Shown here: positions 23,238-34,283 of the stretch, piece after piece
Position numbering within the stretch: position 1 is the stretch's first letter
How the letters are laid out: each line of letters begins with the position of its first letter
Source of the DNA: Deroplatys truncata
Taxonomy: Eukaryota; Arthropoda; Insecta; Mantodea; Mantidae
NCBI GenBank assembly: GCA_030765065.1
Contig: CM060980.1
Location: 57,024,364 to 57,088,363, forward strand
DNA: 64,000 bases
Reading direction: 5' to 3'
The notes under the pieces: generated by a model
The model's database searches: none
Seen by the model: only the letters and a program-made list of their open reading frames with translations
Told to the model about the DNA's origin: nothing
Program-made: the position numbers and the translations under genes

Positions 23238-24150
23238 TGAGGCAGTATATTTAACATTTAAATGATTTCAGTCCAATTATATAATATATAAATTCAATAA
23301 CAGCCCGCCTTAAAGCAATATGTGTATGTAACAATATATAAAAAGTGTATATTACAGTCATTGTATATGTTTATATTATTGTATACATGTGTAATAATGT
23401 TATGTGAATGTATTACGTAATTTAATAATGTAGGAGCTGTGAGAATAATAGGTTAAAAGTTGCTAACAATGAGGTAACAATGAGGTAGCCTTGAGGCAAG
23501 AATGAATTAGAAAGTTTAATAATATTACTGGTAATTCTTGGAAACAATAATGTAATTTTTGAGACATTTATAAAATAGCCAATCAACAACTAGAAAAAGC
23601 TTTAGTTAAATGAAGGTATTCTATTGGGCTAGGATTAGCCAATCAGAAACTAAAATGGAGCAAAATTTACAAGAAGTCAGTTGCTTGTAGACAGTGTTCC
23701 TAACCGGACGCCAGATGCGTCCTCGAGAAATTTAATACATATTTTGTGTGAGACAAAAATAGTTTGGTGTTAAAAAGTGCTAGTAATTAATAAAAAAAAA
23801 TCTCACAGCTCTTTCTACATCAGTGGTGTTAATTAAATCGTGTCAAGCATTAATAAAAGGAGTGAAGTAAAATTATAATCTGTTTAAGCCTACATTCTTC
23901 AGTCGCACTACTCCCTGCAAAGATATCCATGTCTCTAACAGTAATACTGACGCAGCCGTGGCAAACATAAATATATAATATTTAAAGAAACAGTCAAATT
24001 ACAAAGTTAATATTTTTAAACTTGGTGCGAAGGCTATCGGAAACTTTTTACCATACGTGCAGTTGCAACTACTTCAAGTTCGGCTCCCCAACAGTCAAAA
24101 TATAATACATCTTCAAACTGGCTTTCCATACGTAGCAGCAACAAACCTTC
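23238..24150 (+). repeat. LTR-like repeat, copy 2, with leader
   Basis: Paralogue of 6022-6930, starting TGAGGCAGTATATTTAAC and sharing AACAGCCCGCCTTAAAGCAA, AGAAAAAGCTTTAGTTAAATG and CAGTCGCACTACTCCCTGC. It has extra sequence relative to copy 1 near 23655-23715. The putative LTR end lies at about 24021 before TTGGTGCGAAGGC, a candidate primer-binding site. The leader homology CAACTACTTCAAGTTCGGC then fades near 24150. No gag or pol follows. Confidence 0.5.
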
Positions 24151-25126
24151 TTCAAACTGATATTTTAAGCAAAACTTGCCAGCTTCGATTCTCCTCAATT
24201 TGCAACCAGATATCAGCATTTTTTATTGCATTTAATATTTTCTAAATAGAACTTTATCTCAAATCTACTGAAAGTAACTTCATTTATTGTCTTACTAATT
24301 GCTATTTAAACTACAAGTAACTTTCTCCTTTAATAGTCGCAAATGCCAGAGAATTGAAATATTCTTAATAGCAAACTTATAAATATTTATGTATTACCTA
24401 CTTACACAAAATGTGTAATAATAGAGATTATGTAAGGTTGAAGCTCAGCTAATATTTAATATTTTATTTTAAACGAGTATAACTCCATTTTTAATTTATA
24501 TATAAAATTCAGATACAAAAGCACGAATCCAGCTTGGATCATAGATGGCTTTTGTGCAATAGTTTTGAAATTTCATAATTTATTTTAGGTACAAGGGGAA
24601 CAGTAGAAAAGGCTAATGACATTTGATAGGAAAGCTTTTGAATTTAACTGCTTTTCTTTGGCACCGTTCACTTTGGAGCTAATTTTAACAGAATATGGGA
24701 GAGTTTCGTATGTTTTGCCGAATGGTCTATACAATAGCACAAACCTTAATTTCATTCCAAAGTAAACCTAGATAATTTTTCCACTCTCTTTTCAACATTT
24801 TCGTTTTATCTGAGAATATACAAACGATATTTTACATTACTAAACTCTGGCCATTACCTCTTTGGCCAATGTAGAAAGATATCTGACCGCATTTTTCCTG
24901 GCTACCTAATAGGACTTGCTTGTGTAGGAGTCGAAATAGCCAGGTATATTTGTTCGGATTTTATATTGCGAGAATATAAACAGTGCATTCAGAATTTTAT
25001 GCAATGTATAGAATCTTACAGCGAATATTTTAAGCTACGGAACATAACGCCTTATTCTCAGTTAAAAAGTCATATAGGGTGTTTAGGATGTTGGGGTGTA
25101 ATTTAAATATTGCGAAATTCAAATTT
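24151..25126. other. unassigned sequence
   Basis: AT-rich; nothing recognised. Confidence 0.45.
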
Positions 25127-26776
25127 TTACTTTCTCTACCATCTAACTATAGGAAGTATGGCCATTGTGAAAATCCACGTTTTAAGGCCCCTTGATTTCT
25201 AAAGAAAACCTTTTTCGAAAAAAGTCCATGTGTGAACTTTCTGTATGTATATATGTGTCTGTCTGTGAACAACAAACTCAAAAACGAAATTGAATAAATC
25301 CCAAACTTGGGATATTTAAGTTCAGTACCTTCCAAAGATATGACACAAAAAGATCAAAGAAAGGCGCCTACCCCAAACTATCTTTATACGGAAAACCTTT
25401 AATTGTTTTTTGATTTTCTAAAAAATGGCCTTAATGATTTTAATTAAAATACTCATATTTTTATTAATACTTAAGATGTTTATTTCAAAATAAAATGCAT
25501 ACCTTGAGTTTTCTGGGAATAGAATGTAAAGTCCTCTTCATTCAGAAAGAATGTTGTACAGTCTCATATAATTGATAAACCATTAGGTGTAGACCTAATG
25601 GTTAAAAAAACTTACAACGTAGAAAATGTAAATTTTCAAACAATACGTTGTCATTGTTTTGAATTTTTTAATGCTTTCTACTTTCTCTACTACGTATAGT
25701 AAGTAGGGGAAGTATTGTATTCCACCCAAAAATTCGATACCGAGAGTTCACCGGAAATATATGTTTTGAGGCCCCCTGAATCCAACAAAATAGCATTTTT
25801 GGAAACGTGTCCGTGCATGTGTCTGTGTTCTGTCTGACTGTGAACAGCATAACTCAGAAACGAACAGTCGGATAAACACCAAACTTGATATTTAGGTTTA
25901 GTGTCTTCCAGAGATGCGACACGAAGGTTTTCAAGATAATCCCCCACCCCAGATTACCCATTACTGTAACTTTTTCGAAAATGTTAATTTTCTCAGAAAT
26001 GGCTCTAACGATTTTGATTAAAATATCATATATTTAAGATACTTCATGACAAATAAAACGTATATCTTGAATTTTCTGGGAATGTCTCCAAAAGCCTTCT
26101 TCATTGTGAACGACGATTGCATAGCTGGTAAACCATAAGAGATAGACAAAATTTTACTATACATAAAATGAAGATCGCGTTAAAATACACAATTTATGTC
26201 ATATACATTTTTTATTGAGTGAATCATTTTCGAGGTATTACTTGTTATTCCTTTAAATTTTCCAATACTTATACTTTTTCTCAAATTCGTTATTCATTTT
26301 TTTAGTCCTGGTAATGCAAAGAGAATGGAATACTCCACATAGCAACCAGGTCTTAAAATATTTGACTACCGCTTAAAGCCTATCAATTCCCCTTGTATCT
26401 ACAAGAAAATTAGCAAGAAGATTAACATTTCGATTAACATCGAGAATAAAAATTTGTAAACATAGTTTGTACAAGAGTAGAGAAAGTCATGTGAGTGTAA
26501 CACATCAGATTTTTTTTGAAGTGCCATCTTCTTCAGTTGTTTAGCGCGATGTCACGGAAAGAATATGGGATTTCAAGACCAGCATATAGCGACCGGCTGT
26601 TAAATATTTGGCTACCGCCGATTTCCTGTATCCTGTGTCTACAACGAAATATGAGTAAACTATTTCTGCAAATGTTTATCTCTTTTAACATGTAGTCGTT
26701 TGTAAGAGTAGTTTGTAGAAGCTGTATAAAAGTAAACGATAATGGCTAGAGAAGTCATAAGGAACGTGACACATTA
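25127..26776 (-). mobile_element. family H repeat, reverse, split by a second H copy
   Basis: An older copy in two parts: 25127-25678 and about 26510-26776. The left part starts TTACTTTCTCTACCATC. The right part resumes in the body (GCGATGTCACGGAAAGAATA) and ends TAAGGAACGTGACACATTA. The interrupting 25679-26509 copy is better preserved, which fits the nesting order. Confidence 0.8.
25679..26509 (-). mobile_element. family H repeat, reverse, inserted copy
   Basis: A complete 831-bp copy from TACTTTCTCTACTACGTATA to GTGTAACACATCAGA. It sits next to a run of T. Only a short (GT) tract. Very close to the 9.3 kb copy. Confidence 0.9.
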
Positions 26777-28595
26777 AAGTTTTAATTTTGTGTGTGTTTT
26801 CCCTAGTAACATCATTCAATGAACTCATGTATGAAATAAATGTTAACATTAATTCAAGAGCATTGCTGAGCTAAGCTGAGTATTACCTGAAATTTGCCTT
26901 CTCAGGATTAGACAAAACCCTAGAGAAAGATTTGTCCAGCTAACTCTTCTCAATTGAAATTGAGTCATCCAGATGAGTAGATCATAGCTGTAGGTGACAA
27001 ACAGAATACTTTTTTGTCATAGATGATTTATTGAACTTAGGACTACAAATTCGTATTTTACAAATACTATTTTGACGTACCATGATAAAATGATTATTGG
27101 CCTAAGTAGAGAGCTCTCTGTTCGAAATTGTTCCAATGAGACAAAATTCGTGTACTTCCATGGAGAACAAATTCCAAATAAAAAGTTGCAGACATGTGAG
27201 GCCACGCTGAGCAACTTACAACGAGCATGTCTACCCTATGCATTGGGAGGGGGAGTAGCAGGTAGATTAATACCATGTAGAATTAAGATGGATGAGCCAT
27301 GGATAAACATGAAACAAAAGACTGCTGGAGGGCGCCAGGTGATGATGAACAGCTAGAAAGAGAGAGACAGAAACAAGAATTGGTGAAAACAAAAGAAGCG
27401 AACGAACGGTAGGGTTGACGTTGTGGTAGGCAGGTCATCACATGAAGGGGTCGAGTAGGGAGGTCACTCGTTGGGGCCCCGAGCTAGCGAGCACATTATA
27501 GACACTGCCACATGTTGTCTCTTAACATTTATATTTCAATTTGTCTCTTTTTACGCACATACACTGCACTGGGGCGTTGTTGTTCCGTCATACCTGCCGG
27601 ACCCAACCCTTTCTCTTCTGTTTTGTCTTGCTGATACTTCATGTCGCTGTTGTTTTACCAATGTTACGCCTTTTCTAATATAATGGATAATTGAGGCTGT
27701 ACATGAAGATAGTACACACTACGCTTTTTCAACGTCCATTATGTTTCAAAGATGATATGCTAAAATATCAAAGGTGCGCTTTCATTACCCTGGTTGGTAT
27801 ACACATAGTTTTGTAATCAATCATTAAGTATTAAGTAAATTATCCATTTCTACCCAAATACAGATTTTTTACAGCCAATGAAACCTCTTCCTTTCTTCTT
27901 TTTTGCTTTCTTCGTCGTCTCCATATGGTATAGCAGATCATCTGGTTTCTTGCCCTTGTTCATCATCCTTCCATTAAATACCTTAGCGAACAGTTTTTCC
28001 CATCCAATGTTCCAGTAAATCATTTTTCCCTCTTTCCGATACACTGACACGGATGGTATAGGTCGTTAAAGCCACGGAATTATGTGTTTCAAATCTTGCG
28101 AGGACCGTCCGCGCTGACTACGTTTTCCTCCAGAGTTTCATAACTGGAAAATGCTGGAGGTACCCTAAACTTGGCCTGGTTTCCTTTCCCAATTATCATT
28201 TCAATTCATGAATCATCAGCTCGGAAGTTGGGACCTTGTGCGACTAAGCGACGGGTATTCAATGTCAACAAACACCGCCTACTACTACAGAGGTACTGTC
28301 ACTGACCACACATTGTATTAGCTTTTATTACGTTATACAGAACGGTTCCTCAGCGCTCTGGCCGGGAATTGCACCGCAGTCTTGTGCGACACATCTGAAT
28401 GAATTCAAGGCCACGGGCTCTTCCACTTATCGGACATGTGGCAGCGGGGTTCAGTCAGCTGTTATTGCTTCTTGTGTATAGATGCGAGACTGTGTGTATT
28501 TGTGTGCGATTGAATTATCGGATAATTACAACTCAGAAATGCTACTCAAATTTTCGCTTGAACAAAGACATTTTATGTATGTGTGAAAACCGACT
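26777..28595. other. unassigned sequence
   Basis: No gene could be supported. A 94-codon frame at 27072-27356 has no family resemblance. GC content rises at 27230-27500. Confidence 0.45.
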
Positions 28596-29180
28596 CATGT
28601 AGACAGGTGTGTAGGCAATTTCACGATAAATTTCCTGGTGTTCCAGTTCCGAGTAGAGAAACAGATATCTAGTGAATAAAGCGAAGAGAACGGGATCATT
28701 TAATGTTGTAAGTTGTAAAAAGAAACGAAGGGTTCTAACGCAAGAAAAACTTGATGAAATTGGCGAAGCATTTGAACCGTATTCGAATAAATCTTTACGA
28801 GTGTTTCAAAAACCTCAGTACATAGGTCTACGAAACTGTTGAAATTAAAACCATAATGCGTGACTATTGTCCATCAATTACGACCGCGTGAGGCTTGCTT
28901 GGAAGACATCAAGAATGTTTTTGATGACAGAATAATCTCTTAAGGGCTATGGCTGGCTCGATCGCCGGATCTTTCTGTGTGTGACTGTTATCTGTGGGGA
29001 ACTCTCAAAAATAGAGTCTATTGGAATAATCCGCGTACCATAGACGATCTTAAAAACAATATAAGAACAGAAATGAGGGAAATTACGGAACAAGAACTTA
29101 TGCGTGTGAATGGTAATTTCATTAGAAGGTGCCAAGAATGTTTATCTGCCGAAGGACACCACTTTCAACACCGTCTGTGA
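28596..29180 (+). pseudogene. internally deleted DUF4817-type DDE transposase
   Basis: The N-terminal helix-turn-helix blocks FHDKFPGVPVPSRETD, KRTGSFNVVS and KKRRVLTQEKLDEIGEAFE lie at 28610-28790, with a stop and shifts between them. The C-terminal blocks LARSPDLSVCDCYLWGTLKN, RVYWNNPRTIDDLKNNI and VNGNFIRRCQECLSAEGHHF then occupy 28955-29180. The middle, with the first two catalytic Asp residues, has been deleted, so no active enzyme can be made. DUF4817 proteins of this layout are common in insects. A GCGCGCGG/GCGCGAC patch lies about 140 bp downstream. Confidence 0.7.
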
Positions 29181-29220
29181 AAAAGGTTAGCATTGATAAA
29201 ATAAAAAGTAAATATGTTTG

Positions 29221-30000
29221 TTCAATAAGTAATCAATATATCGTAATAATCATCATAAAATCAGTAATAATACGGTATCAGTATCAATAATGAGAATAAT
29301 AAACAGATACACTGAATATAGCGCGCGGAACACGCATCGCGCGACTACCGGCCAGATGGCTGAGGGACAGCTCTGTACCTGTAGCCCCAGTCTGACCGCA
29401 GGACACACCGGATCCCAATCTCGGAACCTTAATCATCAATGCAATTAACAATAGTGTTAACCGCCTATTTTACTGTGTGCAGTAAGAAGAGCCACCTCTT
29501 CTTTTCCATGTCCACACATCAAGTGCGTTCAATGGTTTTATTCATCTCGTCTTACTTGACAATATCTTCCTTAGTTCTTTCCAGAAAATATACTGTTTTA
29601 TATATATATTAACAACTTTGAAGGCGTATTCCATTCTTTTGCTCTTCATGAAGAAGCTATTAAATGTAGTATGTTTTTGCACCGTTCTGAATAAGGCTGA
29701 ACATTCTGAAAGAGGACACCATCAAATTTATCAGCAAACGAAAATTGTTCTTTGAAAGAAACGCGCTTAACATAGAGTTTTGCAGATATGCTCTCGCAGT
29801 TATAATATATCGAAAGCACACATGATATGCAAAGGATAAAATATCTGCAATGCTGTATGAGGTACCTAATGAGTAGTGAAAAGTCAACCATTTGCAATCA
29901 ACTGTGGAACATAACCCTATTTCTGTATACCTCTTAAGATTTATAGAACTGTAACAAGAAATTTTCAAAACCTGTGTACGTGTTGGTGAATACATCGTAC
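29221..30000. other. unassigned sequence
   Basis: Two overlapping minus-strand frames of 83 and 111 codons at 29646-29995 have no recognisable family. Otherwise nothing. Confidence 0.4.
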
Positions 30001-30007
30001 ATAATTA

Positions 30008-30615
30008 ATCGGGAACGGGCGCAAGCAGCGTCCTAACCTCAATCTGATAATTGCAATTTATTGTTTTCTAAAGTATTTTCAAAATAAATCGGGAATGGGA
30101 ACCAGAAAGCGAAGAGAAGGCGAAACACTTGAACCGAAGATGGAAACGGAAAAGTAAGTCGATTAATAAATGGATGAAAGCATGAAACATCGAATTTGCT
30201 TATTCAGATATAATTTTTTGAAAAGCGACCAATTACATTTTTTCGTCTGAACATAGGTTACTCAACTTCGAAATTCAATGCGTAAACATTTAGCATTTGT
30301 GTTTCTTAAATTAATTGCCGCTATCGACAGCAGAAACGAAAATGAGACATTTCAGTGTTACTACTAGAGAGAGCTCTGGCTGCTATTATGCATTACTACC
30401 TCCAAGACTATCTTTTGCAACGAAGACAACTACGTACAATAAGCATACAATGTGCTGTGATTGGGAACGGGAAACATGAAACTAATAACCAACTCTCCCG
30501 TTGGCATTTCCGGAATTCGCAAAGTTTACCGTCGATTAATCATGCACGCATTTGAAAATGAGCGTTCTAACTCTTTTCCCGTTCTGGTTTTCGTTTCCGT
30601 TCCCGGGCAATGGGT
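30008..30615. repeat. possible degenerate inverted-repeat element with GGGAACGGGAA-type motifs
   Basis: TCGGGAACGGGCG (about 30008), TCGGGAATGGGAACCAG (about 30090) and TTGGGAACGGGAAAC (about 30459) on the plus strand face TTTCCCGTTCTGG and TTTCCGTTCCCGG (30575-30607) on the minus strand. This could be a small non-autonomous DNA element. Weak. Confidence 0.25.
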
Positions 30616-30883
30616 TTAAGTATACTCTGCGTTTTGAAACCTAAGCATTTTATACTGTTTATGTTTCTTTTTAAAGCGGAATTAAATCCCGTTTTTAATT
30701 GTTGTGCTATGTGCACGAAAAATTGGCAGATATAGTCATTATTATGGTTTTTTTAACTTAGTTAATAGATGTATCTTTGTTTAAACCGTGAAAAAATTGT
30801 GACAATTAATTTAGCATTTTTCTCAGACACTTTAAACCACGGTTCCGTCAAGTCAGTTATGTGTGACAAAGTAGATCCCGTGG

Positions 30884-31098
30884 CTTTTACATGTAAATTT
30901 TGCTCAGAGGCCTCTTTATCAGCTTAAGGTTCTTTTACGTGCTGTAAATCTAGGACATGGGATCACCGTCTTTACTTCCCATCCGAAGGAAGTCATGTTA
31001 AGGATTTTTACACCCGAAAAAATCATCGCCCTTCGCCGGGTTTGAACCCGCAATATCGGGAACCATAGGCTAATAACTACTAGACCATGGAGGACGAC
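30884..31098 (-). mobile_element. tRNA-derived SINE, family A, 3'-truncated
   Basis: Tail-proximal block CTCAGAGGCCTCTTTATCAG through the head (GGGTTTGAACCC in reverse complement as box B; CCATGGAGGACGACG). Flanked by GATCCCGTGGC (30873-30883) and GACCCGTGGC (from 31099), an apparent target duplication. The last roughly 70 bp of the family are missing. Confidence 0.8.
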
Positions 31099-31109
31099 GA
31101 CCCGTGGCA

Positions 31110-32819
31110 GAAGCAGCATAAATAAAGGGGGCGGGGTCGTCTCAGTAGTTCCTGTGCCAAGAACCAGAGAGACCTATTCATTGAGGTTACGAATCATTCA
31201 TCTGGCTGACACTGTTTTAGAGCGCAAAGTTGTAAATTATAGTTATTTTTGGCCAAAAATGTCAAAAGTTCATTCAACTATATTTTTGTAGTATATCACA
31301 TGTAAATATATAAAATATGATAATTTATTTGTTAATAGTTTTTATTATTTAAAAACAGTTCAATATTGAAAACCTAATTATTCTATTGCTTTAAATTAAA
31401 CACAAAGCAACCCAAAAAATGTTAGTAGGTTAAACCTAATTTCATTAAAAGAGGAAAAAGTAATATTTATTTGACTTTATTTATTGTTAATTATAGGTAT
31501 CCATTACTATTATATTGTTATTTATTACTATACCAATAACATAAAAGTAATTCTTCTATTTACTTTACGTAATTATGCTTATCGACGTTACGTGCCTAAA
31601 AAGTACCGATCTGGTTAAACCAAGGCAGTAAAACAATACTCCATTGATTATATCATTTTTATTACTAATGAATGGATGCGAGAAAAAGTAAGATTTGCGC
31701 ATTTTGAAACATAATGCATAAGAGCGCACCAAATAAACAACCTAGTAAAACATACAGCTACGAATAGTTCGAAAACAGACAATGTCTTGAAAACAAAAGG
31801 TATATAAAATTTTTTTCTGCAGTAAGTTTTGTTTATTTCTTACACTTCTCAGTCATGTGTAATTCAATTCTTTCATTCTAAACTCGGCGCACATTTTATT
31901 CTTCATCTGATATAACAAACTGGACGAGCCAAAATGGTCAGCAAATGTACCTAAAGCATTTTAAAAAATACATTTTAAACTGCAAGTAGCCTCTTAGAAA
32001 ACCTTGGCTTAGGTGAACGATGATTTCACAATGTTCATCTTTCCGAAGTGTGTATACTAGCGATACATAAGAGCTCTAAAAATATTTTACCTAAAATTGA
32101 TGCGTATTTATAAACAAGCATGTATTTTAGAAATCCAGGAAATATCAAATCATCCTAACCAAAATAATCGTTGAACGTTGCTTAGAGAGGGGTTAGAGTG
32201 TATTTTTCCACACAAAGCTTTCTTGTTGCTTTCCTTCTCTCTCAACCCTATCTACTCCCCTAGTTAATCTTTCTCTTGTAGCTTTCCTTGTCTTATTTTT
32301 CGTCTTGCACCGTTACAGCATTTTGAGAAACATTTGATGGACGTTTCAATTTACGAGCACCCAAACTAACAATACTGCAAAACACACACATACACTACAA
32401 AAGACAACAATACAATACATACACATTTTCATTTCTGAAACTTACGTGGATGAGTCAAGATGGAAAACAAAAGAAAATCGAACTATGGCTGGAGTAGGTT
32501 CCTCTTGACATATAATCCGCGAGATACAGCATGAAACAATCATGAACAACAGAGGCAGGCAAAAGAGAGAAGAAAAAAAGTTGTAGCTATATAAACACAG
32601 ACGGAATAAAGCAGGCTGGGAAGGGCAGACTTGGACACCTGTTCCTAGTAGGGGCTAAGCAAACCTAACACTTCACCACCCAGTATGTCTTTGTTTTCAA
32701 CTACAAATAACAAAGGTGGGCACACAAATACAATCTTAAGAAATTCTCCGCAGCTCCTAACGCTAGGAAGGGTACGGTTACATTATAGTAGTTTACTCAA
32801 ATGTGCGAGATATGTACAA
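31110..32819. other. unassigned sequence
   Basis: 1.7 kb of AT-rich DNA with no gene and no repeat that recurs in the window. Confidence 0.5.
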
Positions 32820-32950
32820 CACTGCACCGGATTCCTCTGGATCCGGTGGTAGTGTTGAATATCACTGCCAATGAGCAACAGTTTCAAAGCCGCCGATATG
32901 ACCTAAGATGCTAAAGACATTTAAATGCGGGAAATTAAATAAAGAAAACT
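32820..32950 (+). mobile_element. SINE family B, tail fragment
   Basis: GCCGCCGATATGACCTAAGAT and the following GCTAAAGACATTTAAAT match the tail of the next copy (CCGCCGATATGACCTTCGAT, GTTAAAGGCGGCATATAAAT). The head is missing. Confidence 0.6.
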
Positions 32951-32954
32951 GCCT

Positions 32955-33240
32955 CAATGGTCTGGTGGCTAGCATGAGGTCCCGGGTTCGATTTCTGGCT
33001 GAAGGGTGGGAATTTTTCTTTAGCCAGGATTATTATTAATCCTCCCTAGAGTCTGCAGGTATGAATAGCAGAGTAAATGTGTGGGTGATAATTTAATGTA
33101 ATAACCAAAAGTAACACGTAAGATTTAACACCACTGTAAGAGAGTGAATACCATTGTTGATTACGGCAATTGTTCCAAAGATTAAAAACCGCCGATATGA
33201 CCTTCGATGTTAAAGGCGGCATATAAATGGAACGTTATAA
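32955..33240 (+). mobile_element. tRNA-derived SINE, family B
   Basis: A forward copy. Head with box A-like TGGTCTGGTGGCTAGC and box B CGGGTTCGATTTC. Then the family block GGTGGGAATTTTTCTTTAGCC, AGGATTATTATTAATCCTCC and a tail GCCGATATGACCTTCGATGT ending in an AATAATAATAA tract. It lies head-to-tail behind a tail-only fragment. Confidence 0.75.
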
Positions 33241-33811
33241 AATAATAATAAAACAAGCACATTGCACCACTCTGTTATTTGTGAAGACAGCTATGCCGGA
33301 AAAAGTATATTTTGAAAAAAAATCTGATGTGTTGCATTCACACGACTTTCTCTACTCACTCTTCGACAAAATATTCTTACAAACCCTTATTACTTTGTCT
33401 ACTTCTCGTTAATCGAGACAAACTTTCATTACTGAATGCGTTGCAGGTATAAGTAGAATACAGTAGGCTAAAGCAATAATCATATTACTACGTATAATAA
33501 GTAGGGGAAGTATTGTAGTCCACCCAAAAATTCGATACCGCGATTTCACCGGAAATACATGTTTTGAGGCCCCCTGAATCCAAAAAAATTTGGGAATATG
33601 TCCGTGTGTGTGTCGGTGTGTCTGTGAACAGCGTAACTCAGAAACGAACAGTCGGATAAAAACCAAACTTGGTATTTAGGTTCAGTATCTTCCAAATATG
33701 CGACACGAAGGTTTTCAAGAAAATCCCCCCACCCCAGACTACCCTTTACATTTTTCGAAAATTTTAATTTTCTCAAAAACGGCTCTAACGATTTTGATTA
33801 AAATGTCATAT

Positions 33812-34283
33812 TGTGGCATGTGCACAGATATTAATGTTAAGACGCTCTCTGGACTCCGAAGCACGGCAGTTTGTCCGAGTAGGGGCGATTCAGGGGAAAC
33901 AGTGTCATTGGAAGGGATATGGCGTTACTGACGCCAACTTAGCATGGCTTCTTGTATCATTCTGTGAGTAGGCTTCGAGTGAGTCAGACGGGCAACTGCC
34001 TAAGACATGGCGTCCTCGCCCGGCAGACACATGGGGTAAGAAATCTTTTATAATAAATCTACCAGCTATCCATTCTCTTGCAGTTTTAATTATGATAGTG
34101 TAGAGTTCCTTTCCTCTCCCTTAAGCCAGGCATTGTGTTGGTGTATTAATTATTTAGAGTTAACTTAGCTGCGTCCTCGTCGTTGCCTCGAGTTTAAAGT
34201 TCTTTGTTTGGTTAACGATCCCTCTCGCAAGCGAGTTGCTCCCATCTGCATTTCTAAGTTAATATAATGTGAGGCATACGACA
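33812..34283 (+). repeat. 5' LTR
   Basis: 472 bp, bounded TGT...ACA. Contains AAGCACGGCAGTTTGTC, TTTTATAATAAATC (a combined TATA-like and polyadenylation-like stretch at about 34046) and CTCTCGCAAGCGAGTTGC, a short inverted repeat. Nearly identical to the 3' copy. Confidence 0.93.

Noticed and set aside
27072-27356. 94-codon plus-strand frame
   Set aside because: No family resemblance, overlaps antisense frames, no splice context; chance open frame.
29646-29995. Two overlapping minus-strand frames of 83 and 111 codons with hydrophobic stretches, considered as a chemoreceptor exon
   Set aside because: No recognisable receptor motif, no splice sites I could support, and the two frames overlap out of phase.
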